From Marinobacter salicampi (lineage in GTDB: Bacteria; Pseudomonadota; Gammaproteobacteria; Pseudomonadales; Oleiphilaceae): a DNA stretch of 64,000 nucleotides. The notes beneath the pieces were generated by a model. It worked only from the letters and a program-made list of their open reading frames with translations. It was not told where the DNA came from and searched no databases. Location of the stretch: assembly GCF_011074795.1 (NCBI RefSeq), contig NZ_JAAMPF010000016.1:62001-126000 (forward strand), in the 5' to 3' direction. The translations under genes and the position numbers were made by a program. Below are positions 23,973-32,550 of this stretch, piece by piece; positions within the stretch are counted from its first letter, which is position 1, and each line of letters begins with the position of its first letter.

Positions 23973-24031
23973 TTTTGTGCCCCTGGCGCAAATCAGGCAG
24001 CTGACCTGGCTTTTATGCAAGCACAGCACTC
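23973..24031 (+). ncRNA. CAGCTG-loop structured leader element, copy F
   Basis: GTGCC/GGCGC-type stem, CAGG-CAGCTGA-CCTG stem, GCTT-TTATGC-AAGC stem, then ACAGCAC. The last stem differs completely from GATC/GATC and ACCA/TGGT in the other copies but still pairs. Confidence 0.58.
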
Positions 24032-24040
24032 CTACCTAAA

Positions 24041-24090
24041 CCCATGCGGGGTCCGTCCCTGTATGGGGCGACTCCGTTTCTCAAGCGGAG
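24041..24090 (+). promoter_or_regulatory. Two-hairpin 5' leader of the gene at 24098
   Basis: CCCATGCGGGG pairs with a GTATGGGG-type arm, then CTCCG (24072-24076) pairs with CGGAG (24086-24090). Confidence 0.68.
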
Positions 24091-24097
24091 AATTTCA

Positions 24098-24385
24098 ATG
24101 AGCAAAGAAATCGTTGCTTACCACCTCAGCTCTGAACAGAAACTGAGTTTTGTTGGCTCTGAGCCGTTTATTTGTCCGGAGTGGGCCGTCGTGTACGGCT
24201 ACGCAATGGAGAACAATCGGACGGGCGAAGCGCTAAACATTCTTCATGATCACCGTGAAGACCTGGTGCCGGCGCTTAAAGAGCGGTTCCCCATTCGTTA
24301 TGGCCAACGCAGTGTTGGTTGCGGCGACTGGGCCACTCTTCTCGCCTCGTCTGAAGCGGCTTCCCTCAACCCACTGCCACACTAA
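24098..24385 (+). CDS. Unknown 95-aa protein
   Basis: I chose the ATG at 24098 because CGGAG is seven bases upstream; an ATG at 24044 lies inside the leader. It is a soluble protein with a Cys pair in FICPE and VGCGDW. No family is recognised. Confidence 0.65.
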   Translation: MSKEIVAYHLSSEQKLSFVGSEPFICPEWAVVYGYAMENNRTGEALNILHDHREDLVPALKERFPIRYGQRSVGCGDWATLLASSEAASLNPLPH

Positions 24386-24426
24386 TCTCCGGATTGGTGC
24401 AGCGGAACAAACCAAGGAGAAAATGT

Positions 24427-25077
24427 ATGGTTCATGCCCATTATTTCCTTAAACAAAGAGCACCTACCGCCGTCGAATGGCGTCGGATAACCCGTGCTGT
24501 TAAGAGGCTTTTTGCAATAACTCCCATGCGGAGCTTGTCTGCTGGCGGCTTCTATCAAAATAAGCCGTTACATGGAGCGATGATCACCTACGTCGAAGAG
24601 ATCAATCTTAAGGGCGAGCTGATCCAAAAACCCGAAATCGTCAGGCACTCCAGGATGAACGTCGTTCAGGAAATGCACGGCTTCTTTGCCATCATGTTTG
24701 ACGGTAAGGATGATCTCGGGGAAGAAACATTCTTTCTTACGAATGCCGGACCTGAGAAAGATCAGGAGATCTCACCAGGTATCGGGGCCTGCAACACTGC
24801 GGGCAAGCCTTACGACCTGATGGTGTGTGCAGCCTTGATAGTGGCAAATCACATTGCTCCGGATCTGTTAGAAATTATCAGCGATGGCGGAGTTGATGAC
24901 TGGGAGCCGGCGTTAAGTCTCGTCCGAATCTGGGACAAAAGCGCTTTCTTGCCACTTACCATCGATCCCAATGCGAGGTGCGATCCAGCGCCAATGAGTG
25001 TTGAGGAGCGCATGCAGCAATTCACGCCAGTCAGTCAGTTCGTGGACACCTGCTCGGAACCCGGACTGTACTTCTAA
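24427..25077 (+). CDS. Unknown 216-aa protein, paralog of the gene at 22285
   Basis: A 216-residue protein that aligns by eye along its length with the product of 22285. Shared blocks are HAHYFLKQRAPTAVEW versus SHYFKKRRKPTADEW, MITYVEE versus LITYVER, GKPYDLMVCAALIVAN, VDDWEPALSLVR, and the C-terminal SEPGLYF. AAGGAG eight bases upstream supports the ATG at 24427. The paralogs are separated by a lipoprotein, a minus-strand gene and one more gene, so this is not a simple recent tandem copy. Function unknown. Confidence 0.8.
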   Translation: MVHAHYFLKQRAPTAVEWRRITRAVKRLFAITPMRSLSAGGFYQNKPLHGAMITYVEEINLKGELIQKPEIVRHSRMNVVQEMHGFFAIMFDGKDDLGEETFFLTNAGPEKDQEISPGIGACNTAGKPYDLMVCAALIVANHIAPDLLEIISDGGVDDWEPALSLVRIWDKSAFLPLTIDPNARCDPAPMSVEERMQQFTPVSQFVDTCSEPGLYF

Positions 25078-25088
25078 TCAATAACCAA

Positions 25089-25151
25089 CCCAGCTGGGGC
25101 TCTTACATTCCCCAGCGGGGAGTGTGTGAGCTCCTTTAAATCAGAAGGAGC
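25089..25151 (+). promoter_or_regulatory. Two-hairpin 5' leader of the methyltransferase gene
   Basis: CCCAGCTGGGG pairs with CCCCAGCGGGG, then GCTCC (25130-25134) pairs with GGAGC (25147-25151), the Shine-Dalgarno sequence. Confidence 0.72.
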
Positions 25152-25157
25152 AATACC

Positions 25158-26576
25158 ATGACCGCAATTATCGTGACCAAAGTCGGTACCAACCGGAATA
25201 CACCCAGAATTTGGCTTGAGGGCCGGAAACTGGAGCGTGAAGGGTTTCGCGTTGGCGAAACTTACAACGTTGACCATTCCAACAGTGATCGACTCATCCT
25301 GGTGAGGATAGCCGGTGGCAGGCGGAACGTATCCTCGAAAAAGAGGAACGGCACCGAAATGCCGGTTATCGACCTGAACGCGCAGAAGCTGGCGGAATGG
25401 TTCGACCAGGAGGAAAAACTTCGGGTGACAATTCGCAAAGGGCGGATCGTCATTCGCAAGCACTACCTCAAGGAAGCGGCTCAGGAACGCCTGGAGCGTA
25501 TCCGCAAGAAGATCGCGGATAACCATAAGCTGGCGGTCCATAGTCTTTTCCATGGGGCGGGTGTCCTTGATACGGCCATTCATGCAGGACTAGCCAAAGC
25601 AGGCGTGGGTACGTTCGTTCAAGTCGCTGTCGAAATAGAGCGCAAGTACCTGGATATGTCTCTTGAAAGCAATCCGCATCTTTTTACAGATGAATCGGTG
25701 CTGATCGAGGCTCCCGTTCAGGATATTTGTATCGACCGTGCCATTCAGGCCGATCTATGCGTCATGGGAATCCCCTGTACTGGGGCCTCAACCGCAGGAC
25801 GGGCGAAAATGCGCGACACGAAAGGGGAGAAGAGAACATACCTTCCAGAGGAGCACGATTCCGCTGGGGCCCTGTTCTTTAATGCCCTTCGTTGGATTGA
25901 GCAAACCAACCCAGCACTGGTGGTCATTGAGAACGTCAAGCCGTACCAGAGCACTGCCAGCATGGCGGTGATCCGGTCGGTATTGGCATCTCTCGGCTAT
26001 GTGGTGCAGGAACGAATCCTGAATGGATGTGAGTTCGGAGCATTGGAAAAGCGCGATCGCCTTTGCGTGGTTGCGTTCACTGAAGGCATGGAAGATTTCA
26101 TCGATATAGATGACATCGTGCCCCTGCGGACCAAGCCAGAAAAACTGAGTGATGTGCTGGAAGATGTTCCGCTCGATGACGAGCGCTGGAAGTCCTACGA
26201 CTACCTGCGTTTGAAAGAGCAGCGGGATATCAAAGCCGGGAAAGGTTTCAGAAGGCAGTTGTTCACTGGCGAAGAAGGTCACATTTCGACCGTAACCCGC
26301 GAGTACAACAAAGCCAGGAGCACAGACCCGTTTATCCAGCATCCAACCGATCCGCTGCTCTCGCGTCTCCTGACGCCCCTTGAGCACGCTCGGGTCAAAG
26401 GTATCCCAGAGGCATTCATCGATGTGTCCTGGGTTGCTACGACTACTCGACATGAGGTGTTAGGCCAGAGCGTTATATGGCCGATGTTCGAAGCTGTTGG
26501 CTATGGCATCGGCAAAGGGCTTGCCTCCCTTCGGGAAAACATTCAACAACCGGTACCAGCTTTGGCTGCTGCCTGA
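25158..26576 (+). CDS. C5-cytosine DNA methyltransferase with N-terminal SymE/AbrB-like domain
   Basis: A 472-residue protein. The C-terminal about 350 residues form a C5-cytosine methyltransferase: motif I-like FHGAGVLDTA (131-140), the catalytic PC in GIPCTGAS (C207) and motif VI ENVKP (258-262). The sequence CTG after the Pro replaces the more common CQ. The N-terminal 120 residues are not part of a normal methyltransferase; RIWLEGRKLEREGFRVGETY resembles the SymE/AbrB-like DNA-binding swapped-hairpin fold. The enzyme probably marks element DNA against host restriction. I see no partner restriction endonuclease. Confidence 0.85.
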   Translation: MTAIIVTKVGTNRNTPRIWLEGRKLEREGFRVGETYNVDHSNSDRLILVRIAGGRRNVSSKKRNGTEMPVIDLNAQKLAEWFDQEEKLRVTIRKGRIVIRKHYLKEAAQERLERIRKKIADNHKLAVHSLFHGAGVLDTAIHAGLAKAGVGTFVQVAVEIERKYLDMSLESNPHLFTDESVLIEAPVQDICIDRAIQADLCVMGIPCTGASTAGRAKMRDTKGEKRTYLPEEHDSAGALFFNALRWIEQTNPALVVIENVKPYQSTASMAVIRSVLASLGYVVQERILNGCEFGALEKRDRLCVVAFTEGMEDFIDIDDIVPLRTKPEKLSDVLEDVPLDDERWKSYDYLRLKEQRDIKAGKGFRRQLFTGEEGHISTVTREYNKARSTDPFIQHPTDPLLSRLLTPLEHARVKGIPEAFIDVSWVATTTRHEVLGQSVIWPMFEAVGYGIGKGLASLRENIQQPVPALAAA

Positions 26577-26670
26577 ACCGCTTGGGAGCTTCGGCTCCCG
26601 GCTTTCCAAAACAAAACGGGAGTTTCGCTAGGCCGCTGGCCTGGCGGCTTCCCCAAGCAGGAGAATTTTC

Positions 26671-26946
26671 ATGGACTTTGAAACCTTTCGCGGCAGTGTT
26701 CAGCATCTGACTCGCGAGGAATCCCTAATATTCGTTCGATCCAACGGATTGCAAACTGTCTTCCCTGAGATCAACGAAACGTCACCTACGGAACTGCTGA
26801 TCTATCCGGGGGCGTTGGTCATTACCAATACCCACGAAAGGTTCAGCGTCACTCTGGGGCTTAGAACGCTGAGCTCCACGTCGCTTCGCAAGCTGGAGAA
26901 GATGATTTTCTTCTATGGCGTTGAGCAAAAGAGGCTGGCGGCATGA
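26671..26946 (+). CDS. Unknown 91-aa protein
   Basis: AGGAGAATTTTC upstream supports the ATG at 26671. It is a soluble protein with a central beta-rich segment (ALVITNTHERFSVTLG) and no recognised motif. Its end overlaps the next gene by four bases. The upstream 90 bases contain a GGGAGC-TTCG-GCTCCC hairpin. Confidence 0.65.
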   Translation: MDFETFRGSVQHLTREESLIFVRSNGLQTVFPEINETSPTELLIYPGALVITNTHERFSVTLGLRTLSSTSLRKLEKMIFFYGVEQKRLAA

Positions 26947-27191
26947 GGGAGGTTGTTCCGGCATGTGGCGGTACCGAACCGATCAGTGTGATCAACGGTC
27001 GGCGTTGGCAATACGTGTTCGAGCCCTCAACGGGCAGGCATGGGTATCTCGACGTCGATAACGATCTGATCACCTGGCACCGATTGTTTCATCCTGCGCA
27101 TTGTCCTGAACTGGAAATGTGTTCAGAACCGCCTCTTCCTGAGAGGTGGGAGGCGATCAAACAGCCAGAAGAGCAGAGCCTCTACTGGTAA
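26943..27191 (+). CDS. Unknown 82-aa protein
   Basis: It starts at an ATG at 26943 overlapping the end of the previous gene (ATGA), so it is translationally coupled. It is Cys- and Pro-rich (EVVPACGG, HCPELEMCSEPP, LPERW) and small. No family is recognised. Confidence 0.62.
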   Translation: MREVVPACGGTEPISVINGRRWQYVFEPSTGRHGYLDVDNDLITWHRLFHPAHCPELEMCSEPPLPERWEAIKQPEEQSLYW

Positions 27192-27252
27192 AACCCACGG
27201 TCAGCGGCACTTCTAGGAGTGCTGCCGATCGATCATCAAAAGGAGAATGACC

Positions 27253-27696
27253 ATGGCCAAAGTAATCTTTGTGGCCGGTACCGTGCTGCGGTTGCCTGCC
27301 AAAGATGCCGGTTTGGTGAATTCCATAGTGCGAGTGCATTCGTCTCGGATTGGCACGACCAGGTCTGGCAAAGGTCAGCAGGTAGAGCGCAGGGAGCCAG
27401 TTCGTCTAGTGAATGAGACAACTGGGGCTCACACGCTTAGGTTTGCGATTGGAAGTGGAAGCATGGACATTCGCTCACCGACAGCGATTGCTGCCGACTA
27501 CGACACCTGTGATGCGTTGGGCATTAAGCCTGGCGAAAAGGTGGAAGTCGGTGTGTATCGAGCAGGGTACTTCGCGGTTTTCAAACACTATCTGAACCAT
27601 CCGGATTGGGGCTACAGGCTCGCAACCCACATGGGCGCTGGCGGATTAGTGTTTGGCGTCATTGGGGCCGCTTTGGGATCAGCATCCTTGCTGTGA
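27253..27696 (+). CDS. Unknown 147-aa protein with hydrophobic C-terminus
   Basis: I chose the ATG at 27253 because the AGGAG at 27241 is at good spacing; an ATG at 27247 is too close to it. The first 115 residues are soluble and beta-rich, and the last 25 (GAGGLVFGVIGAALGSASLL) form a glycine-rich hydrophobic segment that may insert in the membrane. No family is recognised. A terminator follows. Confidence 0.62.
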   Translation: MAKVIFVAGTVLRLPAKDAGLVNSIVRVHSSRIGTTRSGKGQQVERREPVRLVNETTGAHTLRFAIGSGSMDIRSPTAIAADYDTCDALGIKPGEKVEVGVYRAGYFAVFKHYLNHPDWGYRLATHMGAGGLVFGVIGAALGSASLL

Positions 27697-27721
27697 GCAA
27701 GCGACTCTCAACTCAGTAATT

Positions 27722-27757
27722 AAACCCGGCCCCGGATTTCCGTGGCTGGGTTTTTTA
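27722..27757 (+). terminator. Rho-independent terminator closing region 1
   Basis: An AACCCGGCC/GGCTGGGTT stem is followed by six T. It marks the end of the leader-rich block; genes downstream lack the two-hairpin leader. Confidence 0.8.
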
Positions 27758-27985
27758 TTGCGCACTTACAAAATGAGCACTATATGGAAATCTGAAGGCC
27801 AGACCTCAGGAGCGTTCTTGACAGACATTGAGAGCCGACCAATACTATTATTCAGGTCGCCCGATACCTGCTGTGTGCGCTCCATGCGAACAGGGCCTCA
27901 TTCCTTACTACTTCTTTCCTGACACCGGCTTGGGCCTGGTTAATGCACACGACCGCCCCTGCAGAGCCGACAAGGGGAAGATGTC

Positions 27986-29494
27986 ATGACTCATCCTTTA
28001 TTTAAAATCGAAGATTCATTGGAAAAGGCCACCTCGCGTTTAGTTAAAGAGCTTGCCTACAAAGGTTATGAAATCCTGCCGGAGTTCCTTGAAACTCCAT
28101 ACGAAATGACCGGCTCTCAAGAGCACCAGATGCATGACTCTCGTCTGTTTAGGAGCTTGCTGAGCATTGTCGATTCACGAGCTCATCGATGGCTATACGC
28201 ATTAGATTCAAAAGACTTAAGCCCGGACTGGCATGCGATACTGCTTCCTGATGAGACGCCAATTGAATTTGAGAATTACATCCTTGCCTCACACAGTCTT
28301 TCAGAAGCATTGGGCTATATTCTATGGCTCATGAATCACGCCCGGACGAAACCGAATCGCGTTTATTGGAACCCGGCTGGTGAGCTGGTCCTTCAGGGCG
28401 ATCATTGTGAGATAGCTCGGATTTGCCACATACCGTTTACAGCGGTAAAAGATGATGAACTGTGCAGGGTCCGTACAGCCCTTCGTGGCCTTGAGTCGGG
28501 TGCTTCCGGTGAGGTGTTCACCAAGCACCTTCGGAAGATTCGTGGATTCCCTAAAGTCGATGCCATCCGATGTGATCAAGATGATAACGTTGCGTCGAAC
28601 TTGGACGATTTTGAATTCTGGAACTTGGGCCGCAGCATGTTTGAGCCTAGTTGCTCCAACCTGTCCACCGCTTTTATGCGTACCCTGTCCCAGATGGTCG
28701 CCAAACCTTTACCCCGTCACCTGGTTCAGGAAGTGACTGCACACTACTTTGGCTTTGAAAGCTGGAACCATTTCACGGGGGCAGGCAAGCATCGAGGCGA
28801 GGATCTACTGACCCCATTTTGCCTGTATTGTGTTGAAGACGATAACCCAATGATAGAGGCCCCACTAAGCTTTCATCGGGGGCTAGCAGCTGGTCTCCAC
28901 GCTTACGGTGCTGAACTGCATTCACAACACCGCAAAACCTCTCATCTCGCGTCGACGTCATTCGTTAGGATCACCAACAGGACTCGTAGTAGTCGCAAAG
29001 AGATCATTGCTGGCGGCTCGCGCTACAAAGAAAGCTCAGGTATAGAGTTGGCCGAACTCCGCCATGTCAGCGGAGATGAGGGGTATCAGGATCTGGCAGC
29101 CATGATGTTGAGCTCCGGGGACATCGATAAATTCACACAAGAGTATTTCTATACGGAAATTTCCGTTCGGCAGCGGGTTGTCGAGTTTAACAAGCGCTGC
29201 GGCTCCACAGAGCAGGATCATCTATTCATAGGCGGTTGGGTTTACTGGATTAGCCGGGAGAGCAGCCGACCTACTTTCGTTGCCGAAAACCTCGAAAACG
29301 TGGGTTGTTCCCAGTTATCCAATGTTTCAGCCTCGCTTCACAAGGCAGCGCTAGTTGAGCAGCCTGACGGTTTCTACCTGGCGAACGATTGGGATCGGGA
29401 ACCTAAGTTCAAACTACCAAATTTGGATAGCATTGGCGCTGACCGGATCGAGCAAAAATTTTTCCATAAAACTAATTGGCGAAGATCCCAATAA
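27986..29494 (+). CDS. Unknown 502-aa protein with GFESW motif
   Basis: A 502-residue soluble protein. Residues of about 240-262 contain LVQEVTAHYFGFESWNHFT, which resembles the LGYDSWHEL motif of the protein at 62874 and of other accessory-element proteins, sometimes placed in DUF5623-like groups. The rest is not recognised. AGGGGAAGATGTC upstream supports the ATG at 27986. A TTGACA at 27818 with TACTAT at 27843 is a weak promoter candidate. The function is unknown. Confidence 0.72.
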   Translation: MTHPLFKIEDSLEKATSRLVKELAYKGYEILPEFLETPYEMTGSQEHQMHDSRLFRSLLSIVDSRAHRWLYALDSKDLSPDWHAILLPDETPIEFENYILASHSLSEALGYILWLMNHARTKPNRVYWNPAGELVLQGDHCEIARICHIPFTAVKDDELCRVRTALRGLESGASGEVFTKHLRKIRGFPKVDAIRCDQDDNVASNLDDFEFWNLGRSMFEPSCSNLSTAFMRTLSQMVAKPLPRHLVQEVTAHYFGFESWNHFTGAGKHRGEDLLTPFCLYCVEDDNPMIEAPLSFHRGLAAGLHAYGAELHSQHRKTSHLASTSFVRITNRTRSSRKEIIAGGSRYKESSGIELAELRHVSGDEGYQDLAAMMLSSGDIDKFTQEYFYTEISVRQRVVEFNKRCGSTEQDHLFIGGWVYWISRESSRPTFVAENLENVGCSQLSNVSASLHKAALVEQPDGFYLANDWDREPKFKLPNLDSIGADRIEQKFFHKTNWRRSQ

Positions 29495-29598
29495 GGTACA
29501 TTTCCGGCACGGCTATCTGCATTGCATTTCCCAGCCCTGTGAGAATATCAGTAGCAATGCCATTTTAATTTCCGGTTTAGAATGGGGGAGGGAAACTC

Positions 29599-29784
29599 AT
29601 GCATAGAGGAATGACATTCAAGCAGGTTCTGGACAATCCGGAAGGCCGGGCGCTGGTCGATGCAATAGAAGATACCATTGTCAGTCTCCGGGGCCAGGAG
29701 AGCGAACCTGTACTACAGGATGTTCTTCGTTCACAGATTGATGACCTTGAGGCTAAAACCGGCTACCGGTATGAGGCTTGCTGA
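29599..29784 (+). CDS. Unknown 61-aa protein
   Basis: GGGAGGG upstream supports the ATG at 29599. A small acidic helical protein (RGMTFKQVLDNPEGRALVDA) with a single C-terminal Cys. No family is recognised. Confidence 0.55.
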   Translation: MHRGMTFKQVLDNPEGRALVDAIEDTIVSLRGQESEPVLQDVLRSQIDDLEAKTGYRYEAC

Positions 29785-29819
29785 CTAATGCGCCACCCCA
29801 ATGACTGTTGGAATTGGAC

Positions 29820-30050
29820 ATGAATGAAAAGACGATGAAAGAGTTTCGGGACTATTACGCAGGCCCATGGCCACAGGCAATCCTCCACCTTCTACTGGTG
29901 GCCATAGGCGGGCCATTTCTTGCGGTGCTCCTTACTGACGAACCTTTCTCAGTCAGACTCTTTGTAGGGAGTTCATTGGTAGCACTTCTGGCTTTCGCAG
30001 TTGGAGTATGGGCCAAACGACGGTATCCGCGCCCGACAAGTCGCAGTTAA
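29820..30050 (+). CDS. Small two-helix membrane protein
   Basis: A 76-residue protein with two membrane helices (about residues 18-38 and 46-64) and a basic Arg-rich tail (KRRYPRPTSRS). The start could be the ATG at 29820 or a TTG at 29808, and the ribosome binding site is weak. It is followed closely by another membrane protein. Confidence 0.55.
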   Translation: MNEKTMKEFRDYYAGPWPQAILHLLLVAIGGPFLAVLLTDEPFSVRLFVGSSLVALLAFAVGVWAKRRYPRPTSRS

Positions 30051-30063
30051 ATGGGAATTCGTC

Positions 30064-30453
30064 ATGACAAGTAGATCGGAAGCAAAAGCACCGCCACCCC
30101 ATCCGCTGTTTATTGTGGGAATGCTGGCGGTCCCGTTGAGCATTGTGTGGAGCCCCCTACTAATACTGGCTCCCTGCTGTCTCGGCTGGTGGGTGCTCAA
30201 AATTGAGAAGCCAAGACTGCTTTTACGGCATGAGGATGGGGTTGAGGGTGAGGAAATTGACCTGGGGAAGCACAGATATCCGCTGACTGATTGCTCAATG
30301 ACAAAGCCAAGGTTCTTCCCCTTCCAGTACGGACTGCCGCAAGTGAGGCAACTGGTAACCCTGCAACACATGAACAGTGGGACGACCCAGCAATTCTGGA
30401 TCATCACCAGACCTGTAGGCCGAACCACGGTCCATCCAATCACTGATAACTGA
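30064..30453 (+). CDS. Membrane protein of 129 aa
   Basis: Two hydrophobic helices lie near the N-terminus (about residues 12-46), followed by a soluble beta-rich part (LDLGKHRYPL) facing one side of the membrane. I chose the ATG at 30064. It is 13 bases after the previous gene, so the two are likely co-transcribed. No family is recognised. Confidence 0.55.
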   Translation: MTSRSEAKAPPPHPLFIVGMLAVPLSIVWSPLLILAPCCLGWWVLKIEKPRLLLRHEDGVEGEEIDLGKHRYPLTDCSMTKPRFFPFQYGLPQVRQLVTLQHMNSGTTQQFWIITRPVGRTTVHPITDN

Positions 30454-30490
30454 CATTGGAATCCGCCAGAACTGCCTTGGGAATTTAAAC

Positions 30491-31447
30491 ATGCGCAATA
30501 TTTATAATTTAGCAGGCCCATTCGGATGCCGCTTCGAGACGGCCGTATTCTTCAGCGACATGGAAAAAACCCTGCCTGGCCTTCAGCATATTGAGATAGA
30601 AATGGCTAAACCGTGCGCAGGCGACGTTATCGACGTAGCGCATCAAAGAGCCGAGACGGCAGCGGTCTTCTTTGAGAATGGAGACTCTTTAGAATTAGCC
30701 GGGCCATATTTGTGGAAATTCCTAGACAGCGTGCCCCACAACCTACTCAATGAATCAGGAACTGATTATGCAGATAGCCGATGCGGAGGCATTCATGTGC
30801 GAGATCTTGTCAACGTATTAAGGCGACTCTATGGGGCAATGATTAGGCCCAACAATATGATTGAGGAGAGCAACGAAGCAGACTTGATCGAGAGCATCAA
30901 AATCGATGGCCAGGGCCGGGTATCCACAAAGCTTGCACCAAAGATATCCGAGGACGACGTTAAAGAAATAGCGGCTCTGATCAAGGACTATTTTGATCTA
31001 AACAGAAGCGAACTTCTGACTGAGATTTCGGACTGGATCACAGGCATAGTTTCTGAGCCCTTCCTTGAACAAAGCTTTGTGCGAGAGGGGAAACATCTCC
31101 GCCCAGTATTTGAGCCAGTTGAGTGGGGAGATGAGCTGAGGTCCATAACCTGGGACGAATTCACAACTAAGCTGACGAGCCGCACCGGCGAGAACTCCCC
31201 CGCTTACCTCCATGTCTTCGATTGTTGGCTGGCTCAGAACGAGAGCATGGTTGAAAAAGCTCTCCAATCGGTCATGAACAATCACAGAGACAACCCATCT
31301 GTTCAAGCTCTAAGTGAGCTGATCATTGAAAGTGGTCATCACGTAACGCAAGTTCATGGCACCAGTACTTTCTTTAACGTTTTCTCGGAGGCCGCGGCGT
31401 GTCTTGGAGAGATAGCCTTACGTAGCAATAGAACATCAATCAACTAA
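30491..31447 (+). CDS. Unknown 318-aa protein
   Basis: A 318-residue soluble acidic protein, mostly helical, with no signal peptide and no motif I recognise. The ribosome binding site is weak. It may form an operon with the gene at 31461, which starts 13 bases later. Confidence 0.68.
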   Translation: MRNIYNLAGPFGCRFETAVFFSDMEKTLPGLQHIEIEMAKPCAGDVIDVAHQRAETAAVFFENGDSLELAGPYLWKFLDSVPHNLLNESGTDYADSRCGGIHVRDLVNVLRRLYGAMIRPNNMIEESNEADLIESIKIDGQGRVSTKLAPKISEDDVKEIAALIKDYFDLNRSELLTEISDWITGIVSEPFLEQSFVREGKHLRPVFEPVEWGDELRSITWDEFTTKLTSRTGENSPAYLHVFDCWLAQNESMVEKALQSVMNNHRDNPSVQALSELIIESGHHVTQVHGTSTFFNVFSEAAACLGEIALRSNRTSIN

Positions 31448-31460
31448 TGGTAAATCGGAG

Positions 31461-32129
31461 ATGGACAAACAGGGCACTACATACACGCTGTTTTTTTCAC
31501 TATCGATATTAACGGATGAACGCCGCTTCGGCGAAATGTTGGCTCAAACAGGGTCGCTGCCCTTCCACAATCTCAAGCAGACCGACTGGGAAGGTTTGGG
31601 TATCAAGATTCGGGACACGTTGATGGACAATTATCCTGAGATTCGTGACTGCGTGACGGTAAAACTCTTTGATGACTCCCTGGAGAGCGCTACAAAAGGT
31701 ACTTTGACAGAGAGCCAGGCCTTCAGTTATCTGAAAACTCTGGTGGCACGAGCGCAGGATGGAAATTTTCAAGCCCATGATCTGAGAGCGGACACATGGA
31801 TGACTACCTACACCCAGTCAGCACCACCGCAAGATTTCAATGGCGTCATTGTCATTGATGACGACGGATCAGAAGACATTCTGGAAAGTACGGTGAACGG
31901 GATGCTCAGGCATTTCTACACGGCAGGAGAAAGCCGCTTCGGGGGACTTGGAGCCCTACCGATGATCTTTTCTGGACAAATAAATGACTCAAGTGGCTTC
32001 TCAACAAAAATGCTGGAGGTCTTTATACAGACTTTTGATCATCCATTTTCCAATGATGTCAGACCGATGATTTTGAATGAAGGCCAGCAAAGAAATATTG
32101 CGACCGCCCACTCCATGCATGAACTTTAG
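31461..32129 (+). CDS. Unknown 222-aa protein
   Basis: A soluble protein with an Asp-rich patch VIVIDDDGSEDI in the middle and no recognised domain. It follows the gene at 30491 directly and is probably its partner. The CGGAG just before the ATG is very close to it, so the start could be slightly different. Confidence 0.65.
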   Translation: MDKQGTTYTLFFSLSILTDERRFGEMLAQTGSLPFHNLKQTDWEGLGIKIRDTLMDNYPEIRDCVTVKLFDDSLESATKGTLTESQAFSYLKTLVARAQDGNFQAHDLRADTWMTTYTQSAPPQDFNGVIVIDDDGSEDILESTVNGMLRHFYTAGESRFGGLGALPMIFSGQINDSSGFSTKMLEVFIQTFDHPFSNDVRPMILNEGQQRNIATAHSMHEL

Positions 32130-32174
32130 CAACCGTCTAAGAGCTTCAGAACATGGGAAACCGGAGTTAGGCGT

Positions 32175-32459
32175 ATGGATAACACAATCTTTGTGGCAAT
32201 TGTCTTGATGAAAGCCGCTTCAACCCTGTTTTTGCTGGCAACCCCATGGCTCGCATGGCGAAAAGGCTTCGCCGGTCGAGCGGTGATTTTGACGTTCATC
32301 GCGCTGGGATTTTCCACTCTGGCGTGGTGGCCGGCACCGGATCAGCCATCTCAAATCATGGCGCAAATTGAAACACAAATGCTGTGGTTCTCTGTGGTTG
32401 TTGTGGCGCTGGCACCGTTGGCTTTTCAGTTTCATAGGGTCGAAAAGAGCGTCAACTAG
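32175..32459 (+). CDS. Three-helix membrane protein
   Basis: A 94-residue hydrophobic protein with about three membrane helices (residues 5-25, 32-52 and 64-85). CGGAGTTAGGCGT upstream supports the ATG at 32175. No family is recognised. Confidence 0.6.
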   Translation: MDNTIFVAIVLMKAASTLFLLATPWLAWRKGFAGRAVILTFIALGFSTLAWWPAPDQPSQIMAQIETQMLWFSVVVVALAPLAFQFHRVEKSVN

Positions 32460-32550
32460 GCGCATCGAAGAATGCTACCTGGTAATTTGTGCCGGGCCAG
32501 AAATTGTTTAACCTTTCTTACGAACAATGACGCCACAGCAAGGGCTTATC

